64,000 nt of DNA from Chamaelirium japonicum (taxonomy: Eukaryota > Streptophyta > Magnoliopsida > Liliales > Melanthiaceae). Position numbers and translations under genes: made by a program. Where the stretch lies: contig CANTAL010000022.1 in the NCBI GenBank assembly GCA_947650365.1, positions 1,942,831-2,006,830 of the forward strand. Reading direction: 5' to 3'. Position 1 is the first letter of the stretch; each line of letters begins with the position of its first letter. Positions 38,098 to 51,820 of this stretch are shown piece after piece. The notes under the pieces are model-generated. The model was given only the letters and a program-made list of their open reading frames with translations, was not told the DNA's origin and did no database searches.

Positions 38098-38420
38098 GAA
38101 TCCATTCTATTTCATTCGTACGATCCATTCTAATTCATTCGCAAGATCCATTCTAATTCATTCATACGATCCATTCTAATTCATTCGTACGATCTATTCT
38201 AATTCATTCGTACGATCCATTCTAATTCATTCGCACAATCTATTCTAATTCATTCGTACGATCCATTCTAATTGCACGATCCATTCTAATTCATTCATAC
38301 GATCCATTCTAATTCATTCGTATGTATCCATTCTAATTCATTCATACGATCCATTCTAATTCTACGATCCATTCTTACTCATTCGTATTATCCATTTTAA
38401 TTCATTCACACGAATGTATC
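38098..38420 (-). repeat. Satellite block, R orientation
   Basis: About 14 monomers, ending with the TTCTACGATCC / TTCGTATTATCC module (38360) and the flip GAATGTATCGTACG. Confidence 0.94.
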
Positions 38421-39600
38421 GTACGAATGAATTAGATTGGATCGTTCGAATGAATTAGAATAGATTGTGCGAATGAATTAGAATGGATGGTACGAATGAA
38501 TTAGAAAGGATATATTCGTGCGAATGAATTAGAATAGATCGTATGAATGAATTAGATTGGATCGTATTAATGAATTAGAATGGATTGTGCGAATGAATTA
38601 GAATGGATCGTACGAATGAATTAGAATGGATACATTCATGACATTCGTGCGAATGAATTAGAATGGATCGTATGAATGAATTAGAATCGATCGTACGAAT
38701 GAATTAGAATGGATCATGCGAATGAATTAGAATGGATCGTGCGAATGAATTAGAATGGATCGTACGAATGAAATAGAATGGATTGTACGAATGAGATAGA
38801 ATGGATCGTACGAATGAATTAGAATGGATACATTCATGCGAATGAATTAGAATGGATCATACGAATGAATTAGAATGGATTCATTCGTGCGAATGAATTA
38901 GAATAGATCATACGAATGAGTAAGAATGGATCGTACGAATGAATTAGAATGGATTGAATTAAAATAAATCGTACGAATGAATTAGAATGGATCGTACGAA
39001 TGAATTAGAATGGATCGTACGAATGAATTAGAATGGATTGAATTAGAATGAATCGTATGAATAAATTAGAATGAATCATACCGTACGAATGAATTAGAAT
39101 GGATCATACGAAGGAATTAGAATGGATCGTACGAATGAATTAGAATGGATCGTATGAATGAGTAAGAATGGATCGTACGAATGAAATAGAATGGATCGTT
39201 CGAATGAATTAGAATGGATCGTGCGAATGAATTAGAATGGATCGTACGAATGAATTAGAATGGATCGTATGAATGAATTAGATTGGCTCGTATTAATGAA
39301 TTAGAATGGATCGTGCGAATGAATTAGAATGGATCGTACGAATGAATTAGAATGGATCGTACGAATGACTTAGAATGGATCGTTCGAATGAATTAGAATG
39401 GATCGTACGAAGGAATTAGAATGGATCGTACGAATGAATTAGAATGGATCGTACGAATGAATTACAATGAATTAGAATGGATCGTACGAATGAATTAGAA
39501 TGGATCGTACGAATGAAATAGAATGGATCGTATGAATGAATTAGAATGGATTGTGCGAATGAATTAGAATGGATCGTACGAATGAAATAGAATGGATTCG
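38421..39600 (+). repeat. Satellite block, F orientation
   Basis: About 51 monomers. GAATCGATCGTACG at 38684, GAGATAG at 38793 and CATACCGTACG at 39077 keep fixed spacing with copies at 55525-55917, and the latter two with 40869-41153. A broken 28-bp unit, ACATTCATGACATTCG, lies near 38633. It ends at J1 in plus form. Confidence 0.95.
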
Positions 39601-39624
39601 CACGAATGTATCCATTCTAATTCA
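39601..39624 (-). repeat. Single-monomer R island
   Basis: One R monomer after a J1, then a direct return to F at TTCAATGGATCG. Confidence 0.9.
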
Positions 39625-39906
39625 ATGGATCGTGCGAATGAATTAGAATGGATCGTACGAATGAATTAGAATGGATCGTACGAAGGAATTAGAATGGATC
39701 GTACGAATGAATTAGAATGGATCGTACGAATGAATTAGAATGGATTGAATTAGAATGAATCGTACGAATGAATTTGAATGAATCATACCGTACGAATGAA
39801 TTAGAATGGATCATACGAATGAAATAGAATGGATCGTATGAATGAATTAGAATGGATCGTGCGAATGAATTAGAATGGATCGTACGAATGAAATAGAATG
39901 GATCGC
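39625..39906 (+). repeat. Satellite block, F orientation
   Basis: About 12 monomers with CATACCGTACG near 39784. It ends in an 11-bp arm palindrome with CA spacer (39895-39905 and 39908-39918), an F-to-R flip at the CG-CA-CG centre. The chance 90-codon minus-strand frame 39689-39961 runs across this flip. Confidence 0.93.
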
Positions 39907-39999
39907 ACGATCCATTCTTACTCATTCGTACGATCCATTCTAATTCATTCGTACGATCCATTCTAATTCATTCGTACGATCCATTCTAATTCAATCCAT
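39907..39999 (-). repeat. Short R block
   Basis: Four R monomers ending ATTCAATCCATGCGAATG, a flip found again at about 63413. Confidence 0.92.
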
Positions 40000-42380
40000 G
40001 CGAATGAATACGAATGGATTAGAATGGATCGTACGAATGAATTAGATTGGATCGTATTAATGAATTAGAATGGATCGTACGAATGAATTAGAATGGATAC
40101 ATTCATGCGAATGAATTAGAATGGATCATACGAATGAATTAGAATGGAGTCATTCGTGCGAATGAATTAGAATGGATCGTACGAATGAGTAAGAATGGAT
40201 CGTACGAATGAATTAGAATGGATCGTATGAATGAATTAGAATGGATACATTCGTGCGAATGAATTAGAATGGATCATACGAATGAGTAAGAATGGATCGT
40301 GCGAATGAATTAGAATGGATCACATGAATGAATTAGAATGGATCGTATGAATTAATTAGAATGGATCGTGCGAATAAATTAGAATGGACCGTATGAATGA
40401 ATTAGAATAGATTGTGCGAATGAATTAGAATGGATCGTACGAATGAATTAGAATGGATACATTCGTGCGAATGAATTAGAATGGATCGTATGAATGAATT
40501 AGAATCGATCGTACGAATGAATTAGAATGGATCATGTGAATGAATTAGAATGGATCGTACGAATGAATTAGAATGGATCGTACGAATGAATTAGAATGGA
40601 TACATTCGTGCAAAAGAATTAGAATGGATCGTATGAATGAATTAGAATAGATCGTACGAATGAATTAGAATGGATCATGCGAATGAATTATAATGGATCG
40701 TGTGAATGAATTAGAATGGATCGTATGAATGAATTAGAATGGATCGTGCGAATGAATTAGAATGGATCGTGCGAATGAATTAGAATGGATCGTACGAAGG
40801 AATTAGAATGGATAGTACGAATGAATTAGAATGGATAGTACGAATGAATTAGACTGGATTGTACGAATGAGATAGAATGGATCGTACGAATGAATTAGAA
40901 TGGATACATTCATGCGAATGAATTAGAATGGATCATACGAATGAATTAGAATGGATTCATTCGTGCGAATGAATTAGAATGGATCGTACGAATGAGTAAG
41001 AATGGATCGTACGAATGAATTAGAATGGATTGAATTAGAATGAATCGTACGAATGAATTAGAATGGATCGTACGAATGAATTAGAATGGATCGTACGAAT
41101 GAATTAGAATGGATGGAATTAGAATGAATCGTACGAATGAATTAGAATGAATCATACCGTTGGAATGAATTAGAATGGATCATACAAAGGAATTAGAATG
41201 GATCGTACGAATGAATTAGAATGGATCGTACGAAGGAATTAGAATGGATCGTACGAAGGAATTAGAATGGATAGTACGAATTAATTAGAATGGATACCTT
41301 CGTGCAAATGAATTAGAATGGATCGTACGAATGAGTAAGAATGGATCGTACGAATGAAATAGAATGGATCGTATGAATGAATTAGAATGGATCGTGCGAA
41401 TGAATTAGAATGGATCGTACGAATGAATTAGAATAGATTGTGCGAATGAATTAGAATGGATCGTACGAATGAATTAGAATGGATCGTACGAATGAATTAG
41501 AATGGATCGTATGCATGAATTAGAATGGATCGTGCGAATGAATTAGAATGGATCGTACGAATGAATTAGAATGGATCGTACGAATGAATTAGAATGGATC
41601 ATATGAATGAATTAGATTGGATCGTATTAATGAATTAGAATGGATCGTACGAATGAATTAGCATGGATTGAATTAGAATGAATCGTACGAATGAATTAGA
41701 ATGAATCATACCGTACGAATGAATTAGAATGGATCATACGAAGGAATTAGAATGGATCGTACGAATGAATTAGAATGGATCGTACGAATGAAATAGAATG
41801 GATCGTATGAATGAATTAGAATGGATCGTGGGAATGAATTAGAATGGATCGTTCGAATGAATTAGAATAGATTATGCGAATGAATTAGAATGGATCGTAC
41901 GAATGAATTAAAATGGATCGTGGGAATAAATTAGAATGGATCGTATGAATGAATTAGAATGGATCGTACAAATGAATTAGAATAGATTGTGCGAATGAAT
42001 TAGAATGGATCGTACGAATGAATTAGAATGGATCGTACGAATGAATTAGAATAGATTGTGCGAATGAATTAGAATGGATCGTACGAATGAATTAGAATGG
42101 ATCGTGCGAATGAATTAGAATGTATCGTACGAATGAATTAGAATCAATTGTGCGAATGAATTAGAATGGATCGTACGAATGAATTAGAATGGATCGTACG
42201 AATGAATTAGAATGGATCGTATGCATGAATTAGAATGGATCGTGCGAATGAATTAGAATGGATCGTACGAATGAATTAGAATGGATCGTACGAAGGAATT
42301 AGAATGGATCGTATGAATGAATTAGAATGGATCGTGCGAATGAATTAGAATGGATCGTATGAATGAAATAGAATGGATTC
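40000..42380 (+). repeat. Longest F block (2.4 kb)
   Basis: About 103 monomers. It opens with GAATACGAATGGATTAG (also near 63424 and, as GAATATG, 51045). The stretch 40866-41210 copies 38790-39134. ATACCTTCGTGC near 41293 starts an ordered module matching 21670 onward. Near 41600-42100 is an extra ~710 bp with CATACCGTACG (about 41708). J1 in plus form closes it. Confidence 0.95.
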
Positions 42381-42830
42381 GCACGAATGTATCCATTCTA
42401 ATTCATTCATACGATCCATTCTAATTCATTCATACGATCCATTCTATTTCATTCGTACGATCCATTCTTACTCATTCGTACGATCCATTCTAATTCATTT
42501 GCATGATCCATTCTAATTCATTCATACGATCCATTCTAATTCCTTCGTACGATCCATTCTAATTCATTCGTACGATCCATTCTAATTCATTCGCACGATC
42601 CATTCTAATTCATGCATACGATCCATTCTAATTTATTACTACGATCCATTCTAATTCATTCGTACGATCCATTCTAATTCCTTCGTATGATCCATTCTAA
42701 TTTATTCGCACGATCCATTCTAATTCATTCGTACGAGCCATTCTAATTCATTCATACGATCCATTCTAATTCATTCGCACGAATGTATCCATTCTAATTC
42801 ATTCGTACAATCCATTCTTACTCATTCGTA
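42381..42830 (-). repeat. Satellite block, R orientation
   Basis: About 19 monomers, ending TTCGTAATGAATTAG, which joins R to F through a shortened linker. Confidence 0.94.
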
Positions 42831-43090
42831 ATGAATTAGAATGGATACATTCGTGCAAAAGAATTAGAATGGATTGTATGAATGAATTAGAATGGATCGT
42901 GCAAATGAATTAGAATGGATTGTGCAAATGAATTAGAATGGATCGTACGGATGAATTAGAATAGATCGTACGTATGAATTAGAATGGATACATTCGTGCG
43001 AATGAATTAGAATGGATCGTGCGAATGAATTGGAATGGATCGTACGAATGAATTAGAATGGATCGTACGAAGGAATTAGAATGGATACAC
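42831..43090 (+). repeat. Satellite block, F orientation
   Basis: About 11 monomers ending in J2 (43084). This J2 copy has lost part of the first R unit (GATCCATCTAGTTC). Confidence 0.94.
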
Positions 43091-43800
43091 GATCCAGATC
43101 CATCTAGTTCATTCGCACGATCCATTCTAATTCATTCGTACGATCCATTCTAATTCATTCGTACGATCCATTCTAACTCATTCGCACGATCCATTCTAAT
43201 TTATTCGCACGATCCATTTTAATTCATTCGCACGATCCATTCTAATTCATTCATACGATCCATTCTATTTCATTCGTACGATCCATTCTTACTCATTCGT
43301 ACGATCCACTCTAATTCATTTGCACGAATGATCCATTCTACTTCATTCGTACTATCCATTCTAATTCCTTCGTACGATCCATTCTAATTCATTCGAAAGA
43401 TCCATTCTAATTCATTCGTACGATCCATTCTAATTCATTCGTACGATCCATTCTTACTCATTCGTACGATCCATTCGTATCCATTCTAATTCATTCGTAC
43501 GATCTATTCTAATTCATTCGTACGATCCATTCTAATTCATTAATACGATCCAATCTAATTCATTCATACGATCCATTCTAATTCATTCGTACGATCCATT
43601 CTAATTCATTCGCACGATCCATTCTAATTCATTCGCACGATCCATTCTAATTCATTCGTACGATCCATTCTAGTTCATTCATACGATCCATTCTATTTCA
43701 TTCGTACGATCCATTCTTACTCATTCGTACGATCCATTCTAATTCATTTGCATGAAGGTATCCATTCTAATTCATTCGTACTATCCATTCTAATTCGTAC
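43091..43800 (-). repeat. Satellite block, R orientation
   Basis: About 31 monomers. The ATTCGTATCCATTC / TTAATACGATCCAATC module is at 43470-43580 and the reverse ATACCTTCGTGC unit near 43750. It ends TTCGTACGATCGTACG, a nested linker palindrome. Confidence 0.94.
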
Positions 43801-44510
43801 GATCGTACGAATGAATTAGAATGGATCGTGCGAATGAATTAGAATGGATCGTGCGAATGAATTAGAATGGATCGTATGAATGAAATAGAATGGATCGTGC
43901 GAATGAATTAGAATGGATCGTGCGAATGAATTAGAATGGATCGTGCGAATGAATTAGAATGGATCGTACGAATTAATTAGAATGGATCGTATGAATGAAT
44001 TAGATTGGATCGTATTAATGAATTAGAATGGATCGTACGAATGAATTAGAATAGATCGTACGAATGAATTAGAATGGATACAAATGGATCGTACGAATGA
44101 GTAAGAATGGATCATACGAATGAATTAGAATGGATCGTACGAATGAATTAGAATGGATCGTACGTATGACTTAGAATGGATCGTTCGAATGAATTAGAAT
44201 GGATCGTACGAAGGAATTAGAATGGATAGTACGAATGAAGTAGAATAGATCGTACGAATGAGTAAGAATGGATCGTATGAATGAATTAGAATGGATTGTA
44301 CGAATGAATTAGAATGGATACATTCGTGCGAATGAATTAGAATGGATCATATGAATGAATTAGAATGGATCGTTTGAGTGAATGCGAATGGATCGTGCGA
44401 ATGAATTAGAATGGATTGTACGAATGAATTAGAATGGATCATATGAATGAATTAGAATGGATCGTGCGAATGAATTAGAATGGATCGTACGAATGAAATA
44501 GAATGGATTC
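43801..44510 (+). repeat. Satellite block, F orientation
   Basis: About 31 monomers. At 43985-44090 is the F form of the module just upstream in R (GATTGG, GTATTAATG, GGATACAAATGG). TTTGAGTGAATGCG lies near 44373, with J1 in plus form at the end. Confidence 0.95.
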
Positions 44511-45040
44511 GCACGAATGTATCCATTCTAATTCATTCGTACAATCCATTCTAATTCATTCGTACAATCCATTCTAATTCATTCGTACGATCCATTCTTA
44601 CTCATTCGTACGATCCATTCTAATTAATTCGTACGACCCATTCTAATTCATTCGTACGATCCATTCTAATTCATTCGTACGATCCATTCTAATTCATCCG
44701 CACAATCTATTCTAATTCATTCGTACGATCCATTCTAATTTATTCGCACGATCCATTCTAATTCCTTCGTATGATCCATTCTAATTCATTCGTACGGTAT
44801 GATTCATTCTAATTCATTCGTACGATTCATTCTAATTCAATCCATTCTAATTCATTCGTACGATCAATTCTAATTCATTCGTACGATCCATTCTAATTCA
44901 TTCGTACGATTCATTCTAATTCAATCCATTCTAATTCATTCGTACGATCCATTCTTACTCATTCGTACGATCCATTCTAATTAATTCGTACGAATGAATC
45001 CATTCTAATTCATTCGTACGATCCATTCTAATTCGTTCGT
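44511..45040 (-). repeat. Satellite block, R orientation
   Basis: About 23 monomers with ACGGTATGATTCATTC near 44796 and two ATTCAATCCATTC fusions. Confidence 0.94.
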
Positions 45041-45300
45041 ACGAATGAAATAGAATGGATCGTACGAAGGAATTAGAAAGGATCGTCCAAACGAATTAGA
45101 ATGGATCGTATGAATGAAATAGAATAGATCGTACGAATGAATTAGAATGGATCGTATGAATGAATTAGATTGGATCGTATGAATGAATTAGAATGGATCG
45201 TATGGATGAATTAGAATAGATTGTGCGAATGAATTAGAATGGATCGTACGAATGAATTAGAATGGATACATTCGTGCGAGTGAATCAGAATGGATCGTAT
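45041..45300 (+). repeat. Satellite block, F orientation
   Basis: About 11 monomers. The unit near 45080 (GATCGTCCAAACGAATTAG) is unusually diverged. It ends with TCGTAT joined to TAATTCATTCG. Confidence 0.93.
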
Positions 45301-46065
45301 TAATTCATTCGTATGATCCATTCTATCTCATTCGTACGATCCATTCTAATTCATTCGTACGAACCATTCTAATTCATTCATACGATCTATTCTAATTCAT
45401 TCGTACGATCTATTCTAATTCATTCGTACGATCCATTCTAATTCATTCGTTCGATCCATTCTAATTCATGCGCACAATCTATTCTAATTCATTCGCACAA
45501 TCTATTCTAATTCATTCGTACGATCCATTCTTATCGTACGATCCATTCTAATTCAATCCATTCTAATTCATTCGTACGATCCATTCTAATTCATTCGTAC
45601 GATCCATTCTAATTCATTCGCACGATCCATTCTAATTCATTCGCATGATCCATTCTAATTAATTCGCACGATCCATTCTAATTCATTCATACGATCCATT
45701 CTATTTCATTCGTACGATCCATTCTTACTCATTCGTACAATCCATTCTATTTCATTCGTACGATCCATTCTAATTCATTCGCACGATCCATTCTAATTCA
45801 TTCGCATGATCCATTCTAATTCATTAGCACAATCTATTCTAATTCATTCGTACGATCCATTCTAATTCATTCGCACGATCCATTCTAATTCATTCATACG
45901 ATCCATTCTATTTCATTCGTACGATCCATTCTTACTCATTCGCACGATCCATTCTAATTCATTCGTACGATCCATTCTAATTCATTCGTACGATCCATTC
46001 TAATTCATTCGCACAATCTATTCTAATTCATTCGTATGATCCATTCTAATTCATTCGCACGATCC
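45301..46065 (-). repeat. Satellite block, R orientation
   Basis: About 33 monomers. TTCTTATCGTACGATCC near 45530 is the reverse of the CGTACGATAAG fusion at 4380, 8598 and 59236. It ends GATCCTACGAATG. Confidence 0.94.
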
Positions 46066-46140
46066 TACGAATGAATTAGAATAGATTGTACGAATGAATT
46101 AGAATGGATCTGGATCGTGTATCCATTCTAATGAAATAGA
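46066..46140. repeat. Micro-mosaic F-R-F
   Basis: F 46066-46119, R 46120-46131 and a 9-bp F scrap GAAATAGAT (46132-46140) before R resumes. The F to R step is J2 reversed (GATCTGGATCGTGTATCC at 46108). The GAAATAG scrap looks like the arm of a lost J1. Confidence 0.88.
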
Positions 46141-47125
46141 TCCATTCGTACGATCCATTCTAATTCCTTCGTATGGTCCATTCTAATTCATTCGTACGGT
46201 ATGATTCATTCTAATTCATTCGTACGATTCATTCTAATTCAATCCATTCTAATTCATTCATACGATCCATTCTATTTCATTCGTACAATCCAGTCTAATA
46301 CATTCTAATTTATTCGCACGATCCATTCAAATTCATTCATACGATCCATTCTAATTCATTCATATGATCCATTCTAATTCATTCGCACGATCCAATCTAA
46401 TTCATTCGTACGATCCATTCTAATTCATTCGCACAATCTATTCTAATTCATTCGCACGATCCATTCTAATCCATTCATACGATCCATTCTAATCCATTTG
46501 TACGATCCATTCTAATTCATTCATACGATCCATTCTAATTCATTCGTACGGTCCATTCTAATTCATTCGCACGATCCATTCTAATTCATTCATACGATCC
46601 ATTCTAATTCATTCGTATGTATACATTCTAATTCATTCATACGATCCATTCTAATTCTACGATCCATTCTCACTCATTCGTATTATCCATTTTAATTCAT
46701 TCACACAAATGTATCAACTCTAATTCATTCGTACGATTGATTCTAATTCATTCGCACGATCCATTCTAATTCATTCGTACGATCCATTCTAATTCCTTCG
46801 TACGATCCATTTTAATTCATTCGCACGATCCATTCTAATTCATTCATACGATCCATTCTAATTCATTCGTACGATCCATTCTAATTTCTTCGTATGATCT
46901 ATTCTAATTCCTTCGTACGATCCATTCTAATTCATTCATACGATCTATTCTAATTCTTTCGCACGAATGTATCCATTCTAATTCATTCGTACGATCCATT
47001 CTAATTCCTTCGTACGATCCATATTCTAATTCATTCGTACGATCCATTTTAATTTATTCGTACAATCCATTCTAATTCATTCGCACGAATGTATCCATTC
47101 TAATTCATTCGTACGATCCATTCTA
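46141..47125 (-). repeat. Satellite block, R orientation
   Basis: About 43 monomers. ACGGTATGATTCATTC near 46196, the TTCTACGATCC / TTCGTATTATCC module at 46655, then the copy of 28905-29240 at 46791-47125, ending CCATTCTACGAATTAG. Confidence 0.95.
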
Positions 47126-47697
47126 CGAATTAGAATGGATCGTATGAATGAATTAGAATGGATCGTGCGAATAAATTAGAATGGATCGTATCAATGAATT
47201 AGAATAGATTGTGCGAATGAATTAGAATGGATCGTACGAATGAATTAGAATGGATACATTCGTGCGAATGAATTAGAATGGATCATACGAATGAATTAGA
47301 ATGGATCATATGAATGAATTAGAATGGATCGTACGAATGAATTAGAATGGATACATTTATGCGAATGAATTAGAATGGATCATACGAATGAATTAGAATG
47401 GATACATTCGTACAAATGAATTAGAATGGATCGTACGAATGAATTAGAGTGGATACATTCGTACAAATGAATTAGAATAGATCGTACGAATGAATTAGAA
47501 TGGATACATTCGTGCGAATGAATTAGAATGGATCATATGAATGAATTAGAATGGATCGTGCGAATGAATTAGAATGGATCGTACGAATGAGTAAGAATGG
47601 ATCGTACGAATGAAATAGAATGGATCGTATGAATGAATTAGAATGGATCGTACGAATGAATTAGAATGGGTCGTACGAATGAATTAGAATGGATACA
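47126..47697 (+). repeat. Satellite block, F orientation
   Basis: Copy of 33316-33887 at an offset of 13,810 bp, ending in J2 (47693). Confidence 0.95.
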
Positions 47698-47740
47698 CGA
47701 TCCAGATCCATTCTAATTCATTCGCACGATCCATTCTAAT
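47698..47740 (-). repeat. Short R island
   Basis: Same island as 33888-33930. Confidence 0.92.
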
Positions 47741-48431
47741 TAGAATAGATCATACGAATGAATTAGAATGGATCGTACGAATGAATTAGAATGGATCGTG
47801 CGATCGAATTAGAATGGATCGTGCGAATGAATTAGAATGGATCGTACGAATGAGTAAGAATGGATCATACGAATGAAATAGAATGGATCGTACGAATGAA
47901 TTAAAATGGATCGTGCGAATGAATTATAATTGATCGTACGAATGAATTAGAATAGATTGTGCGAATGAATTAAAATGATTCGTATAAATGAATTAGAATG
48001 GATCGTATGAGTGAATTAGAATGGATACGAAGGAATTAGAATAGATCGTACGAATGAATTAGAATGGATACGAATGGATCGTACGAATGAGTAAGAATGG
48101 ATCGTACGAATGAAATAGAATGGTTTGTACGAATGAATTAGAATGGATACATTCGTGCGAATGAATTAGGATGGATCGTATGAATGAATTAGAATGGATC
48201 GTACGAATGAATTAGAATGGATACATTCGTGCGAATGAATTAGAATGGATCGTATGAATAAATTAGAATCGATCGTACGAATGAATTAGAATGGATCATG
48301 CGAATGAATTAGACTGGATCGTGCGAATGAATTAGAATGGATCGTATGAATGAATTAGAACAGATCGTACGAATGAATTAGAATGGATCGTACGAAGGAA
48401 TTAGAATGGATCGTACGAAGGAATTAGAATC
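47741..48431 (+). repeat. Satellite block, F orientation, with 281-bp deletion
   Basis: Copy of 33931-34902. At about 48035-48050 it skips 281 bp present in that copy, changing the offset from 13,810 to 13,529 bp. Confidence 0.95.
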
Positions 48432-48450
48432 TATTCTAATTCATTCGTAT
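48421..48450 (-). repeat. Hairpin-like flip and 20-bp R island, second copy
   Basis: Same GAATTAGAAT - CT - ATTCTAATTC inverted repeat as 34892-34913, here at 48421-48442, with F resuming after TTCATTCGTATG. Confidence 0.9.
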
Positions 48451-49737
48451 GAATTAGAATGGATCGTACGAATGAATTAGAATGAATCGTGCGAATGAAT
48501 TAGAATGGATTGTACGAATGAATTAGAATGGATCGTACGAATGAATTAGAATGGATCGTACGAATGAATTAGAATGGATCGTACGAATGAATTAAAATGG
48601 ATCGTGCGAATGAATTAGAATGGATCGTACGAATGAAATAGAATGGATTCGCACGAATGGATCGTATGAATGAATTAGAATGGATACATTCGTGCAAAAG
48701 AATTAGAATTGATTGTATGAATGAATTAGAATGGATCGTTTGAGTGAATGCGAATGGATCGTGCGAATGAATTAGAATGGAATGAATTAGAATGGATTGA
48801 ATTAGAATGAATTGTACGAATGAATTAGAATGGATCGTACAAATGAATTAGAATGGATCGTACGAATGAATTAGAATAGATTGTGCGAATGAATTAGAAT
48901 GGATCGTACGAATGAATTAGAATGGATCGTATGAATGAATTAGAATGGATCGTGCGAATGAATTAGAATGGATCGTACGAATGAAATAGAATGGATTCGC
49001 ACGAATGAATTAGAATGGATCGTACGAATGAATTAGAATGGATACATTCGTGCGAATAAATTAGAATGGAACGTACGAATGAATTAGAATGGATCGTAGA
49101 ATGGATCGTATGAATGAATTAGAATGGATCGTACGAAGGAGTAAGAATGGATCGTACGAATGAATTAGAATGGATTGAATAAGAATGAATCGTACCAATG
49201 AATTAGAATGGATCGTACGAATGAATTAGAATAGATTGTGCGAATGAATTAGAATGGATTGTGCGAATGAATTAGAATGGATCGTACGAATGAATTAGAA
49301 TAGATTGTGCGAATGAATTAGAATGGATCGTACGAATGAATTAGAATGGATCGTACGAATGAATTAGAATGGATCATGCGAATGAATTAGAATGGATCGG
49401 ACGAATGAATTAGAATAGATTGTGCGAATGAATTAGAATGGATCGTACGAATGAATTAGAATGGATCGTACGAATGAATTAGACTAGATTGTGCGAATGG
49501 ATTAGAATGGATCATACGATTGAGTAAGAATGGATTGTACGAATGAAATAGAATAGATCGTACGAATGAATTAGAATGGATCGTATGAATGAATTAGAAT
49601 CGATCGTACGAATGAGTAAGAATGGATCGTACGAATGAATTAGCATGGATTGAATTAGAATGAATCGTACGAATGAATTAGAATGGATCGTACAAATGAA
49701 TTAGAATGGATCGTGCGAATGAATTAGAATGGATACA
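48451..49737 (+). repeat. Satellite block, F orientation, with two resolved J1 scars
   Basis: About 56 monomers. GAAATAGAATGGATTCGCAC, the left half of J1, occurs near 48636 and 48981 but continues as GAATGG or GAATGAATTAG in F, so the R arm is missing. It ends at J2 (49733). Confidence 0.94.
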
Positions 49738-50898
49738 CGATCCAGATCCATTCTAATTCATTCGCACAATCTATTCTAATTCATTCGTAGGATCCATTCT
49801 AATTCATTACTACGATCCATTCTAATTCATTCATACGATCCATTCTAATATATTCGTACGATCCATTCTAATTCATTCGCACGATCCATTCTAATTCATT
49901 CATACGATCCATTCTAATTCATTCGTATGTATCCATTCTAATTCATTCATACGATCCCTTCTAATTCTACGATCCATTCTTACTATTTCGTATTATCCAT
50001 TTTAATTCATTCACACGAATGTATCAACTCTAATTCATTTGTATGATCCATTCTAATTCATTCGCACGAATGTATCCATTCTAATTCATTCGTACGATCC
50101 ATTATAATTCATTCGTACGATCCATTCTAATTCATTCGTACGATCCATTCTAATTCATTCGCACGATCCATTCTAATTCATTCATACGATCCATTCTAAT
50201 TCATTCATATGATCCATTCTAATTCATTCGTACGGTATGATTCATTCTAATGCATTCGTACGATTCATTCTAATTCAATCCATTCTAATTCATTCGTACG
50301 ATCCATTCTAATTCATTCGTACGATTCATTCTAATTTAATCTATTCTAATTCATTCGTACGATCCATTCTTACTCATTCGTACGATCCATTCTAATTCAT
50401 TCGCACGAATGAATCCATTCTAATTCATTCGTATGATCCATTCTAATTCATTCGCATGAATTATCCATTCTTATTCATTCGTACGATCCATTCTATCTCA
50501 TTCGTACAATCCATTCTATTTCCTTCATATAATCCATTCTAATTCATTCGCACGATCCATTCTAATTCATTCATACGATCCATTCTAATTCATTCGTATG
50601 ATCCATTCTAATTCATTCGTTCGATCCATTCTAATTTATTCGCACGATCCATTCTAATTCATTCATACGATCCATTCTTACTCATTCGTACGATCCATTC
50701 TAATTTATTCGCACGATCCATTCTAATTCATCGATCCATTCTATTTCATTCGTATGATCCATTCTTACTCATTCGTACGATCCATTCTAATTCATTCGCA
50801 CGAATGTATCCATTCTAATTCATTTGTACGATCCATTCTAATTCCTTCGTACAAACCATTCTAATTCCTGCGTACGATCCATTCTAATTCCTTTGTAC
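49738..50898 (-). repeat. Satellite block, R orientation
   Basis: About 50 monomers. The TTCTACGATCC / TTCGTATTATCC module is at 49965. The stretch 50205-50530 is the copy of 22270-22650, with ACGGTATG at 50232. It ends CCTTTGTACGAATGAG. Confidence 0.95.
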
Positions 50899-51820
50899 GA
50901 ATGAGTAAGAATGGATCATACGAATGAGTAAGAATGGATCGTACGAATGAAATAGAATGGATTGTACGAATGAATTAGAATGGATACATTCGTGCGAATG
51001 AATTAGGATGGATCGTATGAATGAATTAGAATTGATTGTGCGAATGAATATGAATGGATTAGAATGGATCGTACGAATGAATTAGACTGGATCGTATTAA
51101 TGAATTAGAATGGATCGTGCGAATGAATTAGAATGGATCTTACGAATGAATTAGAATGGAACATATAGATTGTGCGAATGAATTAGAATGGATCGTACGA
51201 ATGAATTACAATGGATCGTACGAATGAATTAGAATGGATCGTACGAATGAGTAAGAATGGATCGTACGAATGAAATAGAATGGATCGTAAGAATGAATTA
51301 GAATGGATATGTGCGAATGAATTAGAATTGATCGTACGAATGAATTAGAATAGATTGTGCGAATGAATTAGAATGGATCGTACGAATGAATTGGAATGGA
51401 TACATTCGTGCGAATGAATTAGAATGGATCGTACGAATGAAATAGAATGGATCGTGCGAATGAATTAGAATGGATCGTACGAATGAATTAGAATGGATCG
51501 TACGAACGACTTAGAATGGATCGTTCGAATGAATTAGAAGAGATTGTGCGAATGAATTAGAATGGATCGTACGAATGAATTAGAAAGGATACATTCGTGC
51601 GAATGAATTAGAATGGATCGTATGAGTGTGAATGAATTAGAATGGATCGTGCGAATAAATTAGAATGGATCGTACGAATGAATTAGAATGGATACATTCG
51701 TGCAAAAGAATTAGAATGGATTGTATGAATGAATTAGAATGGATCGTGCGAATGAATTAGAATGGATCGTATGAATGAATAAGAATGGATCGTACGAATG
51801 AATTAGAAAGGATACATTCG
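50899..51820 (+). repeat. Satellite block, F orientation
   Basis: About 40 monomers. GAATATGAATGGATTAG near 51045, GGAACATATAGATTG near 51159, and the TACGTGC / GACTTAG / TATGAGTGTG order at 51220-51640. It ends GGATACATTCGAATTCATTC. Confidence 0.95.

Noticed and set aside
39689..39961. 90-codon minus-strand open frame, the longest in the window
   Set aside because: It runs across an F-R flip; its first part reads the purine strand and the rest reads the pyrimidine strand. Pure repeat by-product.
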